DNA of 64,000 nt from positions 116,372-180,371 of the forward strand of contig NZ_LR735004.1 of assembly GCF_900009265.2 (NCBI RefSeq), read 5' to 3'. The notes below the pieces were generated by a model. It had not been told where the DNA came from and ran no database searches. It saw only the letters and a list, made by a program, of their open reading frames with translations. The stretch comes from Planktothrix paucivesiculata PCC 9631. GTDB lineage: Bacteria > Cyanobacteriota > Cyanobacteriia > Cyanobacteriales > Microcoleaceae. This document shows, piece by piece, positions 19,329-28,588 of the stretch. Each line of letters begins with the position of its first letter. Position 1 is the stretch's first letter. Made by a program: the position numbers and the translations under genes.

Positions 19329-19449
19329 AAACGTACCTTCTTTGAAACCGAGAGCTTTAATTAAGATTTTAGAGCAAAATGGATGTCAATATATATGGAA
19401 ACAATCTTTCTGCTATACTTTAGATATTGATCCTGCGACAATAAAGTAG
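19321..19449 (+). pseudogene. truncated hicA-like toxin
   Basis: An ATG overlapping the hicB stop opens 42 codons beginning MPKNVPSLKPRALIKILEQNGC, the normal HicA start. After about 25 residues the similarity ends before the glycine-rich GSH motif with the catalytic His, and a stop follows at 19449. A full HicA is about 60-80 aa, so the mRNA-interferase activity is presumably lost. Confidence 0.55.
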
Positions 19450-19482
19450 TATAATTTTAGGGATAAGCGTAAAAAGATCATC

Positions 19483-19635
19483 TTTGAGGAATATATGGTG
19501 ATTGTTGCCCACAAAGTTGACCCATTTAAGGAGATTGATACCGTTTCTCAATTTTGATGAGATTGCGGGTTTTGAGGATTTTGGTCGGGTGATTTCTGTA
19601 GAGGAAATGCCTAAGTTAGAGGAGGTTTTGGTGTA
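19483..19635 (+). pseudogene. leftover of an acnB 3' end
   Basis: This stretch reads EEYMVIVAHKVDPF, then shifts frame and continues LNFDEIAGFEDFGRVISVEEMPKLEEVL before a stop. The real acnB ends with [42 protein letters not shown], so this is the last ~50 codons of a second, diverged and frameshifted acnB in the same orientation. The HicBA pair lies between the two ends. Confidence 0.8.
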
Positions 19636-19749
19636 GTATGATTATTAGGGGGGTCTTAATGGACTCACCTTGATATATAATCAAATCATCTTTTAAGTAA
19701 ACTGTTGTTATGTTATTTCAATCTACTAAATGTCCATAATTCTTTTAAC

Positions 19750-20271
19750 ATGAATGAAAATTTAGAAACAGAAAAAAAAGAAGCAAACATCCTTCCTGTC
19801 AATTCATTTGAATTAACAGATGGTTTTCCCTCGTCCGATTCAAATATTTCAGATTTAAAAATTATTAGTCAAAGTTTAGCTGAACGTGCCAAATCATCTA
19901 ATAGTCTAGGAGAAATTAAAAACATCATTGATCTGTTTGAAGGAATAGAAAACACAAAAGAGAGGAGAATTAGACAAGATATTGTTAAATTAAAAATTCA
20001 AAATGAACAAAAGCAAACTGAATTTAACCGACAATTAGAATTAAGAAAGGAAAATGCTAAAATTTTTGCTAGTATTGGCAGTGTTGGCTTTGGTTTATAT
20101 CTTTTTATAAGTTCTACTAATCCGTTACTAGCACCTCTATTTATTATACTTGGTTTAGCAGGAAATCTTCAATATAGTCTCAATGATATTGGAGAATTAT
20201 GGAAAGCCATGACACAATCTACAAATGATATGCTTGAAACTTTAAAACCCAAAAATGATAAACGAAATTAA
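19750..20271 (+). CDS. unknown membrane protein
   Basis: Unrecognised 173 aa protein from the ATG at 19750 (a TTG at 19705 would add 15 residues). A polar N-terminal half with a long charged helix (about 50-110, probably coiled coil) leads to two adjacent hydrophobic segments (about 112-130 and 133-150). AT-rich with many Lys and Asn codons, unlike the housekeeping genes around it. It precedes another unknown membrane protein by 32 nt; together they may form a two-gene module. Confidence 0.5.
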   Translation: MNENLETEKKEANILPVNSFELTDGFPSSDSNISDLKIISQSLAERAKSSNSLGEIKNIIDLFEGIENTKERRIRQDIVKLKIQNEQKQTEFNRQLELRKENAKIFASIGSVGFGLYLFISSTNPLLAPLFIILGLAGNLQYSLNDIGELWKAMTQSTNDMLETLKPKNDKRN

Positions 20272-20303
20272 TAATAATTAAAATTCAAACAGGAGATAAA
20301 ACT

Positions 20304-20930
20304 ATGTCAGAAGAACTTATCAAAGAAACTTTAGAAAACAATAAAACCAATAAAATGTTTAACTTGATTGTTGGTATTTGTCTTTCATTGTTAATTGTTG
20401 GTTTAATATTTATATTGATTTTTACAGATACATCTATAGAAATTAAACAAGTTTTAATAGTTATTATAGGTTTATTTTCTTTTGATACTTTAGATGCTTT
20501 TAGAAAAATATTAGAATCAAGAATATCCCCATTATCTATTACAATAAATAATAACAACAGTGTATTATATAGTGGTGATATTTATAATACAGAAAATAGA
20601 ACTCACTATCAATCAATTGAAAATCAAAATCTTGCTGAGGTGGCGGCAGAAATTCAAAAGCTATTAAAGCAATTAACTCTAAGTAGTGATTTTAACGAAG
20701 AAAGTGAGAAACCAACTGAAAGTGAGAAACTTATGATGTCAGCTAAATTAGTTGAAAAAATTGAAGAAAATCCTTCTTTAAAACAGAGACTTATTAATGT
20801 TACAAAGGCTGGAGGAATTGCTGCACTTGAAACCGCAATAGGTATAACGCCAATAACTGGTTTAGTAATAGCTGCTATGCAAGGATGGAATGATAATGAT
20901 ATAACAACAAAGCAAGATACAACTGAATAG
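20304..20930 (+). CDS. unknown membrane protein with C-terminal cyanobacterial helical domain
   Basis: 208 aa. AGGAG precedes the ATG. Two membrane segments lie near the N-terminus (about 20-40 and 48-65), followed by an Asn-rich stretch and a C-terminal helical region: NLAEVAAEIQKLLKQL, then AKLVEKIEENPSLKQRLINVTKAGGIAALE and LVIAAMQGW. I know this C-terminal pattern from many cyanobacterial proteins tied to pentapeptide or signalling genes, but not a function for it. It pairs with the upstream gene. Confidence 0.55.
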   Translation: MSEELIKETLENNKTNKMFNLIVGICLSLLIVGLIFILIFTDTSIEIKQVLIVIIGLFSFDTLDAFRKILESRISPLSITINNNNSVLYSGDIYNTENRTHYQSIENQNLAEVAAEIQKLLKQLTLSSDFNEESEKPTESEKLMMSAKLVEKIEENPSLKQRLINVTKAGGIAALETAIGITPITGLVIAAMQGWNDNDITTKQDTTE

Positions 20931-21073
20931 TAAGTAATTAAACTAAATTAATTTAATTGCTTTTTTGTGGGAAGTTGGAGAGGCGATCGCTTTTTTGAGG
21001 TATTGAAATGTGATCGCTCTTAACAACTCCTAAAAAACAATCAATTATAAGTTAAGATCATCTTCCGCAACTT

Positions 21074-23365
21074 CTAACCAACCCGATAAACAAAACTTAA
21101 CGTCGCCCAACTATTAATATCCAGGGCTAAATCATCCGTAATCAGCCCCATTTTTTCTAAGGTAGGTTGACTACCTCGACCCAAATCCTGCAAAATTGCA
21201 TCAGCCATCTCTAAAGGATTAGAAACTGAATTAAACTTTAAAAGTCCTTCTTTTTCCTTGAAATTCTTCTCGGAAATAGCTAAGGTTTCTATAAAGGGAC
21301 TGGGACTTAAAATAACGTGAGTTTCTGCTAATCCTACTGGGCTTTTAACTGTTTCTCCTATAATTTCCGCCGAGGAATTTGCACTCTTAACATTAGCAGG
21401 AGGTAAACTTAAAGATTTACCCGGTAAAACCTGTTGTTGCTGAGGATCAAAACCTGAATTAAAAATATAAGTTTGTCCTTTACTATTAATAGAAAAAAGC
21501 AGAAAGTAAACCGGAAATTCTCCCTGATTTTGCAGTTTATATTGTAAACGACTTCCGATGGGAACCGTTACAATTCCTAGGGTTTCCGAAGCTGAAATAA
21601 TAGATGGATTTGAACTAGAACTAGAATTAATATTTTTGGTTTTTTCTGAATGAATAGGATTAATTGTATTAATAATTCTTCCCTGGGTTTCCCGTTTGAT
21701 TAAAACTTGGGATTGGGGGGCTAATAAATTTAAAGTTGCTCTGACTTTTAAAGATGAGGAACGCTCATTTTCTGTTAATCTTAATAACTTAATTGCTAAA
21801 CGGGTTTTTAGTTGCGGAATTAACCGATGCACCGCAACTTTTACGGCTTCTCCTCCTTCGCCAACCGTATCGGGAAGTAAGACTAAACCCTTAGAAAATA
21901 AGCCATATCTACCCTGAAATAAAGGAGATAGGGGTGCATTTAAGGCTTGAGCAATCGTGGTATCCGTAACCCGACTCAGAACATAATCCGCAGGTTGATC
22001 ACCTGCTACAATAGTCATCCGGGAAGCATCCGAAAAGGCGCTGGTTGCATCCACTCGTTCAATTCGAGATAATTGAGAATCTATAGCTATTTTTAAATCG
22101 ATTTTTGTGGGTAAAATCCGAATTAATTCTTGCAGCTTTTGTCCGATTTCTAATAATGAGGTTGTATTCTTGGTTTTTATTTGAGCTTTAGCACTTAATC
22201 CTGTGCGAGAACGCAGTTGTAAATAGACAGGATTTTCTGAATTATCCGAATCTGATATAATTGTTAATACACTATTTAAACTATAGGAATCTAATACAAA
22301 AGGAGAAAGTCCCGTTAATAAAATTTTAGCTATTTTCCCATACTCATCAACGCCCGTGATCAGACCATCAACCGGACTAGAATTAACTAATAAATTCCCT
22401 AAAGAAAATTCCGATTCAGTTTTGCTATTAGACCCGGTTAATGTGCGTCGCAGTTGGGGTTGTTGATGGTCGCCAACAATTTGTTCCACTTCTGCGGCCA
22501 CTCGACTCATCTGACTCGGTAAAGTCTGCCGTGGACTAGCCCCCCACAAGGTCTGGCTGAGGGTATAGGTAAACAATCCCGCATGAAAGCCATCCCAGCG
22601 ACCTTCCGTGGCGATTTGGGAGGGTTTAGAAGCTGCTAATACCAAACCGGGTAATTGACCGGGTTTTCGTTGTTCTAATTCTGCACGGGAAATACCTAAA
22701 TCCGATAATAATTTATTTTGTAACTCTAATTCTGGGAGATTAATTTTAACGGTTGGGGGACTGGGAACAGCGCGAATTTTTAGAGTCCCTTGTTGATGAT
22801 ATCCTGGATAGGTAAAGCTCGTATCTAAAATACTAATTACGTTAGAAGTTTTTAGCGATCGCAATAACAACCACAAGGTATCCTCTAAAATATCATTAAC
22901 AATTTCCTGTTCTGCTAAAGCCGCATCAACAGGAAGAAAAGAATGCTGAATTTGAGATAAATTAGAACCCGAAATAGACCGAGGAATACAACTACCATAA
23001 CCACTAAAATGAAACAGCACTAAATCCCCCATTTGAGCTTGTTGGATTAAATGGGAAATAAACGCAGATTCAATTTGATTGCGAGTGGCTGCTTGATCAG
23101 TTAATACCAGAATATCATCGGGTTGAAAACCAAATTTATACAATAACAAATTCCGTTGCAATTCCACATCGGTTAAACAGCCTTGCAACGGTTCTTCAAT
23201 CCGATTTGTAGTTGGATATTGATTAATTCCAACTAATAGGGCTAACTTCCGTGGGGCTGGCTGTGCTAAGGCTTGATTCGTCTGATCATACAATCTTTGA
23301 TTAATCCCCAGCGCAGCCAGAAGTAAGCCAGCCCGTTGTAAAAATTCCCGTCGTTTTAGTCCCAT
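21074..23365 (-). CDS. pseudo-orthocaspase (caspase family, YS dyad)
   Basis: Exported caspase-fold protein of 763 aa from the ATG at 23365. The N-terminus is a Tat-type signal, KRREFLQRAGLLLAALG. The p20-like domain (about 40-290) starts RKLALLVGINQYP. The catalytic His position reads HFSGYGS, so His is replaced by Tyr123. The Cys position reads LDTSFTYPG where DCCHSG is expected, so Cys is replaced by Ser183. It is therefore predicted not to be a protease. Such YS homologues are a described cyanobacterial class. The long C-terminal part (about 330-763) has DUF4384-like beta regions. Function unknown. Confidence 0.85.
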   Translation of the reverse strand: MGLKRREFLQRAGLLLAALGINQRLYDQTNQALAQPAPRKLALLVGINQYPTTNRIEEPLQGCLTDVELQRNLLLYKFGFQPDDILVLTDQAATRNQIESAFISHLIQQAQMGDLVLFHFSGYGSCIPRSISGSNLSQIQHSFLPVDAALAEQEIVNDILEDTLWLLLRSLKTSNVISILDTSFTYPGYHQQGTLKIRAVPSPPTVKINLPELELQNKLLSDLGISRAELEQRKPGQLPGLVLAASKPSQIATEGRWDGFHAGLFTYTLSQTLWGASPRQTLPSQMSRVAAEVEQIVGDHQQPQLRRTLTGSNSKTESEFSLGNLLVNSSPVDGLITGVDEYGKIAKILLTGLSPFVLDSYSLNSVLTIISDSDNSENPVYLQLRSRTGLSAKAQIKTKNTTSLLEIGQKLQELIRILPTKIDLKIAIDSQLSRIERVDATSAFSDASRMTIVAGDQPADYVLSRVTDTTIAQALNAPLSPLFQGRYGLFSKGLVLLPDTVGEGGEAVKVAVHRLIPQLKTRLAIKLLRLTENERSSSLKVRATLNLLAPQSQVLIKRETQGRIINTINPIHSEKTKNINSSSSSNPSIISASETLGIVTVPIGSRLQYKLQNQGEFPVYFLLFSINSKGQTYIFNSGFDPQQQQVLPGKSLSLPPANVKSANSSAEIIGETVKSPVGLAETHVILSPSPFIETLAISEKNFKEKEGLLKFNSVSNPLEMADAILQDLGRGSQPTLEKMGLITDDLALDINSWATLSFVYRVG

Positions 23366-23380
23366 TACCAAAAGTCAGTA

Positions 23381-23408
23381 ATCAGTGATCAGTAATCAGT
23401 AATCAGTG
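23381..23408. repeat. heptanucleotide repeat ATCAGT(A/G)
   Basis: Four 7-nt units alternate ATCAGTG and ATCAGTA just upstream of the pseudo-orthocaspase start. A related run of ACTGATA units lies at about 23501-23520. Together they occupy much of the 163-nt gap before sat. Confidence 0.7.
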
Positions 23409-23528
23409 GTTAGACTTGCTACGGCGTATCTTTAACCCTTACCAATGATCAGGTCAGAATTAAAAAACAGCTAATCAACTATTAACTATAATATTAACTC
23501 TTACACTGATAACTGATAACTGAATCGA

Positions 23529-24704
23529 TTACTGATTATTTGTTTTCATCGCTTTAATCAATTCGTTAGCAACTTCTGGGCGGGAAAATTCCGGCGGCGG
23601 TAATTCTCCCCGACGGAGTAATTCTCTGACCTTAGTTCCTGATAAATGAACTCGCTGTTCTGGGTTACTGGGACTGGTTTTGCTGGTAGCCATTCCTTCA
23701 GTTACCTTGCAGTAAAAAGCGTGTTCAAACATCATCGGAGTAATGCCTAATTCCCCGGGTTCAAACTCATCGAAAATATATTGAGCATCGTAAGTGCCAT
23801 AATAGTCGCCCACCCCGGCATGATCTCGACCCACAATAAAATGAGTACAGCCATAATTTTTCCGCACCAGGGCATGAAAAATCGCTTCCCGGGGCCCAGC
23901 ATAACGCATGGCGGCGGGATTAATTGCTAAAATAACCCGTTGTTTAGGATAGTAATGATCAATTAAAATTTCATAGCAGCGCATTCGCACATCGGCCGGA
24001 ATATCATCGGATTTTGTCGCCCCGACTAAGGGATGCAAAAACAAGCCATCAACGGTTTCTAAAGCACATTTTTGGATATATTCATGGGCGCGATGGATGG
24101 GATTTCGGGTTTGAAATCCGACAATAGTTTTCCAGCCTTTTTCCCTAAACATCCCCCTGGATTCTGCGGGGTCAATTTGATATTTTGGGAAGTAGGGATG
24201 GGATTGACGCTCTAATAACCACACCGGGCCAGCGAGATTAACTCCCCCTTGATCATAAACCACCTTCACCCCCGGATGTTTTTCGTCCGTGGTGCGATAG
24301 ACCTTCAGAGCTTCGGTTTCCTTGTCGTAGGAATATTTTTCGGTCAGTTCCAAAACCCCAACAAAATCACCCTCGGGGGAATCTAAACGCACCAAACTCC
24401 CTTCTTTTAGGGTTGAGGCGACTTCCTCCGATACGGACAAAGTAATCGGAATTGACCAAGGTAAACCATTGCTCAGGTGCATTTGGTTAACAACGGTTTT
24501 ATAGTCCGCCTGTTCCATAAACCCGCTTAGGGGACTAAAACCCCCAATAGCGATTAGTTCTAAATCAGAAAGCGATCGCTCATCCAACTGAACGATAGGT
24601 AAATGTTCTGCTTTCTCCAAAAATTCCCGTAGTTGGTCAGGAGTTGCAATACGATTAATAAGATGTCCACCATGGGGAGCAATGGCGTCTAGTGATTGAC
24701 TCAA
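23529..24704 (-). CDS. sat: sulfate adenylyltransferase (ATP sulfurylase)
   Basis: Makes adenosine 5'-phosphosulfate from ATP and sulfate, the first step of sulfate assimilation. 391 aa, monofunctional length with no APS kinase domain. The active-site motifs are visible: [14 protein letters not shown] (about 197-210), [13 protein letters not shown], and [20 protein letters not shown]-like N-terminal domain precedes the catalytic domain. It lies downstream of fabF but separated from it by a strong hairpin, so it probably has its own promoter. Confidence 0.96.
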   Translation of the reverse strand: MSQSLDAIAPHGGHLINRIATPDQLREFLEKAEHLPIVQLDERSLSDLELIAIGGFSPLSGFMEQADYKTVVNQMHLSNGLPWSIPITLSVSEEVASTLKEGSLVRLDSPEGDFVGVLELTEKYSYDKETEALKVYRTTDEKHPGVKVVYDQGGVNLAGPVWLLERQSHPYFPKYQIDPAESRGMFREKGWKTIVGFQTRNPIHRAHEYIQKCALETVDGLFLHPLVGATKSDDIPADVRMRCYEILIDHYYPKQRVILAINPAAMRYAGPREAIFHALVRKNYGCTHFIVGRDHAGVGDYYGTYDAQYIFDEFEPGELGITPMMFEHAFYCKVTEGMATSKTSPSNPEQRVHLSGTKVRELLRRGELPPPEFSRPEVANELIKAMKTNNQ

Positions 24705-24791
24705 GGATAACCTCTCTAAGCTAACTACAAAAATAGGGATTATTCAATTTTATTGATTTTCCTATCCTACTAGGATTTGTGCCAAAAAACT

Positions 24792-24848
24792 CTAGGGGTT
24801 TGGTCTCCAAACCTAAACGAAAATCAGGGGACAAGACCAAACCCCTAG
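24792..24848. terminator. 15-bp stem-loop between fabF and sat
   Basis: CTAGGGGTTTGGTCT at 24792-24806 pairs perfectly with AGACCAAACCCCTAG at 24834-24848 across a 27-nt loop. It lies after the fabF stop and before sat, both on the minus strand. There is no clear T-run, so it is either a factor-aided terminator, an mRNA end stabiliser or a small inverted-repeat element. Confidence 0.55.
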
Positions 24849-24882
24849 GATCAAATGTTGTAACCTGGATCGGGATTGCGGA

Positions 24883-26136
24883 TCACGGTTGAAATTTTTT
24901 AAATGCTAAGGTGACATTATGACCGCCAAATCCAAAGGAATTGGATAACGCCACATTAATAACTTGGGCGCGACTTTGGTGAGGAACATAATCCAAATCA
25001 CATTCGGGATCGGGATTATCCAAATTAATCGTCGGAGGCACCCGATCTTCGGCAATCGCCATCGCCGTCGCCACCGCTTCAATGCCTCCCGATCCCCCTA
25101 ACAAGTGACCGGTCATCGATTTAGTTGAACTGACCGTGATCTTGTAAGCACTCTCCCCTAATACCCGTTTAATTGCGGCGGTTTCCGTTGTATCGTTGGC
25201 CGAGGTACTGGTTCCATGGGCATTAATATAACTAATTTGATCCGGGGTAATTCCGGCATCCTTCATCGCTAAGGAAATTGCCCGACTGGCTCCTTCTCCC
25301 CCAGGAACCGGGGAGGTCATGTGGTAGGCATCACAGGTCATCCCATAACCCACCATTTCCGCATAAATCCGAGCGCCCCGACTTAAAGCACCCTCTAATT
25401 CTTCTAATAGTAAAATTCCGGCTCCCTCTCCCATGACAAACCCATCCCGATCGCGATCAAAGGGACGACAGGCCTTCAGGGGTTCATGATTGCGAGTAGA
25501 CAGCGCCCGGGCTGCAGCAAATCCCGCCACCGATAACGGAGTAACAGCCGCTTCGGTGCCGCCACAAATCATCGCTTGAGCATAGCCCCGTTGAATTAAA
25601 CGAAAGGCATCGCCCACGGAGTTTGAGCCAGCCGCGCAGGCTGTCACCGAACAGGAGTTAGGCCCCTTTGCCCCGGTATGAATTGCCGTGAGTCCGGCAG
25701 CCATATTGGCAATCATCATCGGGATCATAAACGGACTACAGCGATCGGGGCCACGAGTTAAATAGATCTCTTGTTGATCTTCAAGCACCTTCAGCCCGCC
25801 AATGCCCGTTCCAATAATGACACCCACCTGTTCTGCATTTAAGTCATTAATCACGAATCCGGCATCAGAAACAGCTTGCTGACTCGCAGCCACTGCAAAC
25901 TGAGCGAAGCGATCCATCCGTTTGGCATCCTTGCGCGAGATGTAATCACAGGGGTCAAATTCCTTTACCTCACCCGCAATCCGACAATCGTGCTTTGAGG
26001 CATCAAATCGGGTAATTGGGCCAATTCCATTGCGTCCGTTGATTAACCCGTCCCAATATTGAGCCTTGGTATTTCCTAGCGGAGTAATTGCCCCTAAACC
26101 TGTTATAACAACACGCTTCAAATTCATCGTAGTCAT
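24883..26136 (-). CDS. fabF: 3-oxoacyl-ACP synthase II
   Basis: Condensing enzyme of type II fatty acid synthesis; elongates acyl-ACP with malonyl-ACP in the cytoplasm. 417 aa. The Cys-His-His triad is visible: [10 protein letters not shown] (Cys about 167), [11 protein letters not shown], and [14 protein letters not shown]. The start [13 protein letters not shown] could be either Met. It lies 229 nt downstream of acpP on the same strand, the usual acpP-fabF order. Confidence 0.96.
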   Translation of the reverse strand: MTTMNLKRVVITGLGAITPLGNTKAQYWDGLINGRNGIGPITRFDASKHDCRIAGEVKEFDPCDYISRKDAKRMDRFAQFAVAASQQAVSDAGFVINDLNAEQVGVIIGTGIGGLKVLEDQQEIYLTRGPDRCSPFMIPMMIANMAAGLTAIHTGAKGPNSCSVTACAAGSNSVGDAFRLIQRGYAQAMICGGTEAAVTPLSVAGFAAARALSTRNHEPLKACRPFDRDRDGFVMGEGAGILLLEELEGALSRGARIYAEMVGYGMTCDAYHMTSPVPGGEGASRAISLAMKDAGITPDQISYINAHGTSTSANDTTETAAIKRVLGESAYKITVSSTKSMTGHLLGGSGGIEAVATAMAIAEDRVPPTINLDNPDPECDLDYVPHQSRAQVINVALSNSFGFGGHNVTLAFKKFQP

Positions 26137-26364
26137 GATAGTCGATTCAAAAATTGATCACCCAAAATGCAGAACGTCAGTGAGAACCAAAACCAAGGTT
26201 AATCATAGTAGTTTAATTAACAGGGGTTGGGATTGCCTAATCCAGACAGTCGTACCGCAGCAAAATTTCTGTAAGACTGATGGAAGGCTAATCCTCCGCT
26301 TATTCTGTTGATTTTACCGCAGTTGCAGATTAAGCCGATGCTTTGGCTTGGTTGTCGATGTAGT

Positions 26365-26601
26365 CTACGGCTGGTTTCCTGTGATGTAGTTTATAGCGTC
26401 TTGAACGGTCTTAATCTTTTCAGCATCTTCATCAGGAATTTCGGTATCAAATTCTTCTTCTAATGCCATAACCAGTTCCACTGTATCCAGAGAATCGGCG
26501 CCTAAGTCATCGAGGAAGTTAGCCGCGGGAGTAATTTTCTCTTCCTCAACGTCTAATTGTTCTGCAATAATTTTCTTGACTCTTTCTGCGATGTCACTCA
26601 T
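26365..26601 (-). CDS. acpP: acyl carrier protein
   Basis: 78 aa carrier of growing acyl chains, modified with phosphopantetheine on the Ser of [13 protein letters not shown] (about Ser39). The frame is open upstream to 26673, but the family start [12 protein letters not shown] at 26601 has GAGG about 6 nt before it. Very acidic, as expected. It is followed by fabF. A hairpin-rich leader of about 290 nt precedes it. Confidence 0.97.
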   Translation of the reverse strand: MSDIAERVKKIIAEQLDVEEEKITPAANFLDDLGADSLDTVELVMALEEEFDTEIPDEDAEKIKTVQDAINYITGNQP

Positions 26602-26890
26602 AAAAACCTCATAGGAATTGGGAAACTCAGTGTCCTTAGACCTGAGAGAAAATGATTGGACATGGCCTATCAACCCAGACTCATAGCGGTTAAAACCGCC
26701 TGCAATCTCCTCTCACTAGGAGAAGGGTGTTGCCCTCTGGTGGAGATCTATTGATCTCCTTTCACCCATTGCTGGGGTGATATTTGCTCTGTTGGATGTC
26801 GCGTATACCATTTTATCTGAAAGGGGGATCACCGCAGCAAGGATCTCGGAAGTCAACCTTTTGGCGTAAGTGCCTATTGTCCATTGCTGT
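26602..26890. ncRNA. hairpin-rich region upstream of acpP, possible structured RNA
   Basis: Five hairpins follow one another in 95 nt: GCGGTT/AACCGC (26686-26699), TCTCCT/AGGAGA (26706-26723), AGGG/CCCT (26724-26736), GGAGATC/GATCTCC (26742-26759) and CACCC/GGGTG (26763-26779). No credible protein frame explains them. It may be the 5' leader of acpP (minus strand) or a separate small RNA; on the plus strand one hairpin displays an anti-Shine-Dalgarno-like CTCCT. Strand is unresolved. Confidence 0.4.
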
Positions 26891-27382
26891 TTATCGGACG
26901 GTAACGGCATACTTGGTTTTAAACGGTTTAAAATCCTGATTTTTTTGAGGAGTTCCTTTGAATTCTAATTCATAAATTCCAGCTTGGGGAAATATAACTT
27001 CCGCGCCTGGAATACCCTGATATTTTTCCGCAGAAATTGCTTTTAATTGAGGCCGGATTAAGGGTTGGTCTTGGGATGACCGAGGTTGCCGATAAATTGC
27101 TAATTGACAATTACATTCCGATAGGGGAATCACTTTTCCACCGCGACGGGTTAAGGCAAACCAAATCCTGGCTTTTTCCCCTGCCCTGGGATTATGATTT
27201 GGTTCTAGGTGGAATGTCACCGCCACATCTCCAGATACTTCTACTTCATGAGCTATGGCGGGACTAACGATCATTCTACTTATTAGAGACTTGCCATGGC
27301 ACATATCCACCAAAGGCTGGATGAATATTCCCAATATTAAGAATAATTTTAAAAACTTATTTTTGTTTAAGGGGTGTACCAT
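26891..27382 (-). CDS. secreted protein, possibly YtkA/FixH-like
   Basis: 163 aa protein with an N-terminal hydrophobic signal or anchor (about 8-25). The rest reads as a beta-sandwich: VSGDVAVTFHLEPNHNPRAGEKARIWFALTRRGG with a later IPGAEVIFPQAGIYELEF, ending TKYAVTVR, reminiscent of YtkA/FixH-type periplasmic domains. Conserved Cys pair CNC at about 98-100 could bind metal. It overlaps the end of the SafE/ferric-reductase-like gene by 26 nt, so the two are coupled. A link to metal handling is inference. Confidence 0.55.
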   Translation of the reverse strand: MVHPLNKNKFLKLFLILGIFIQPLVDMCHGKSLISRMIVSPAIAHEVEVSGDVAVTFHLEPNHNPRAGEKARIWFALTRRGGKVIPLSECNCQLAIYRQPRSSQDQPLIRPQLKAISAEKYQGIPGAEVIFPQAGIYELEFKGTPQKNQDFKPFKTKYAVTVR

Positions 27383-28580
27383 AAAATTTTTCTATACCCA
27401 ATAATGACCAAACAGCAGAATACCGAATCAATAATATCATTAGAGTGATTGTAACCAACATAAAACCTCTAATTTGATCGAAAAATTTCAGGTCAAATCC
27501 TCCCCAATAATTAGAACCAATTAAGAGGGCATGAATCACGACTAAAATTAAGGCGGGTACGGCTAATAAATGAATTTTTCGCCAAACTATTCCTAAATAA
27601 TTTTGGATTTTATCAAAACTGGTAATCGCCGCCGGAATTATCAATAATAATCCTAATCCCCCCGCTAGTATGCCCAGTTGATGTTGAATAATCATAAATT
27701 CAAAAGCCATTAAATTCCATTTGAACGTATGATCCAACATTTGCACCGTATGCACAATCGCTAATACAAAAGCTCCGACTCCTAAAAAGCGTCTATATTT
27801 TAAAGGTTGCGACCAAAGGCGGCTAATCGGACGGGCAATTAAAGCCAACATTAAACTAATTAAAGAACCATATCCCGTATAATCCACATGATTTCCGGTT
27901 CTTAATAGGGTTAAAATTCCAATTAATAAAGTAATCCATCCCCCCATTCTAAAAAGTTGACTGCGACGGTCGGCGGTGAATTTTTCGGTTAATAATCCTA
28001 CCCCTAACATGGTCGGGAAAGTTCCGATTCCAAAGGCTAACATCGTCAGCATACCTAAGCCTAAACTCCCGGTTTCGGCGGCTTTAATTTGGGCGGTGTA
28101 GAGAAACCCACAGGGAATTAAACCCCAAACTAATCCTAATAAAATTGGGGTAAAAGCATGATTTTGTAAAGATACATTCACCATCAATCTACTTAGGTGA
28201 TTATGTAAATTTTTCGGGGATAAGGGATGAATAATTGGGAAACGATGAAAGACAGTTGGATTAATTTGAGCTAATCCTAAAATTATTAAGAGAATTCCAG
28301 TAAAAATTGCTATCCCTTGGCGAAAAATACTGCCAATTCCGGCCATTTGTCCACTGGCAATTAAAACCGAACCTAACCCGCCAATCATTGCTCCAACTAA
28401 AGCATAACTGAAAATTCTGCCTAAATTTAATAGTAGATGAAACTGCAACGGAATTTTACCTGGAGACAGGGATTCATCGGAAACAGAAAAAGCAACGGTT
28501 AACGGGCCGCACATTCCCAAACAGTGACCAAAACTCCCAAGAAATCCTAGGGTACTAATTAACAATAGGTCAATGATCAT
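27357..28580 (-). CDS. SafE/DsbD-like metal transporter fused to ferric-reductase-like domain
   Basis: Polytopic membrane protein of 407 aa in two parts. The N-terminal ~230 residues are a TauE/SafE-DsbD-like (UreH/CcoS-associated) domain with the GHCLGMCGP motif (18-26) and LVWGLIPCGFLYTA, where the cysteines could pass metal ions or electrons. The C-terminal ~150 residues resemble a ferric-reductase-like haem membrane domain with several His: VHTVQMLDHTFKW, IQHQLG, VWRKIHLLAV and VVIHALLIG. The gene is in a tight operon with a methyltransferase upstream and a coupled secreted protein downstream. Confidence 0.7.
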   Translation of the reverse strand: MIIDLLLISTLGFLGSFGHCLGMCGPLTVAFSVSDESLSPGKIPLQFHLLLNLGRIFSYALVGAMIGGLGSVLIASGQMAGIGSIFRQGIAIFTGILLIILGLAQINPTVFHRFPIIHPLSPKNLHNHLSRLMVNVSLQNHAFTPILLGLVWGLIPCGFLYTAQIKAAETGSLGLGMLTMLAFGIGTFPTMLGVGLLTEKFTADRRSQLFRMGGWITLLIGILTLLRTGNHVDYTGYGSLISLMLALIARPISRLWSQPLKYRRFLGVGAFVLAIVHTVQMLDHTFKWNLMAFEFMIIQHQLGILAGGLGLLLIIPAAITSFDKIQNYLGIVWRKIHLLAVPALILVVIHALLIGSNYWGGFDLKFFDQIRGFMLVTITLMILLIRYSAVWSLLGIEKFYGTPLKQK

Positions 28581-28588
28581 AATTCCGT

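Noticed and set aside
26716..26910. 64-codon minus-strand frame upstream of acpP
   Set aside because: It coincides with the hairpin series and overlaps a real gene end; the hairpins explain the sequence better.
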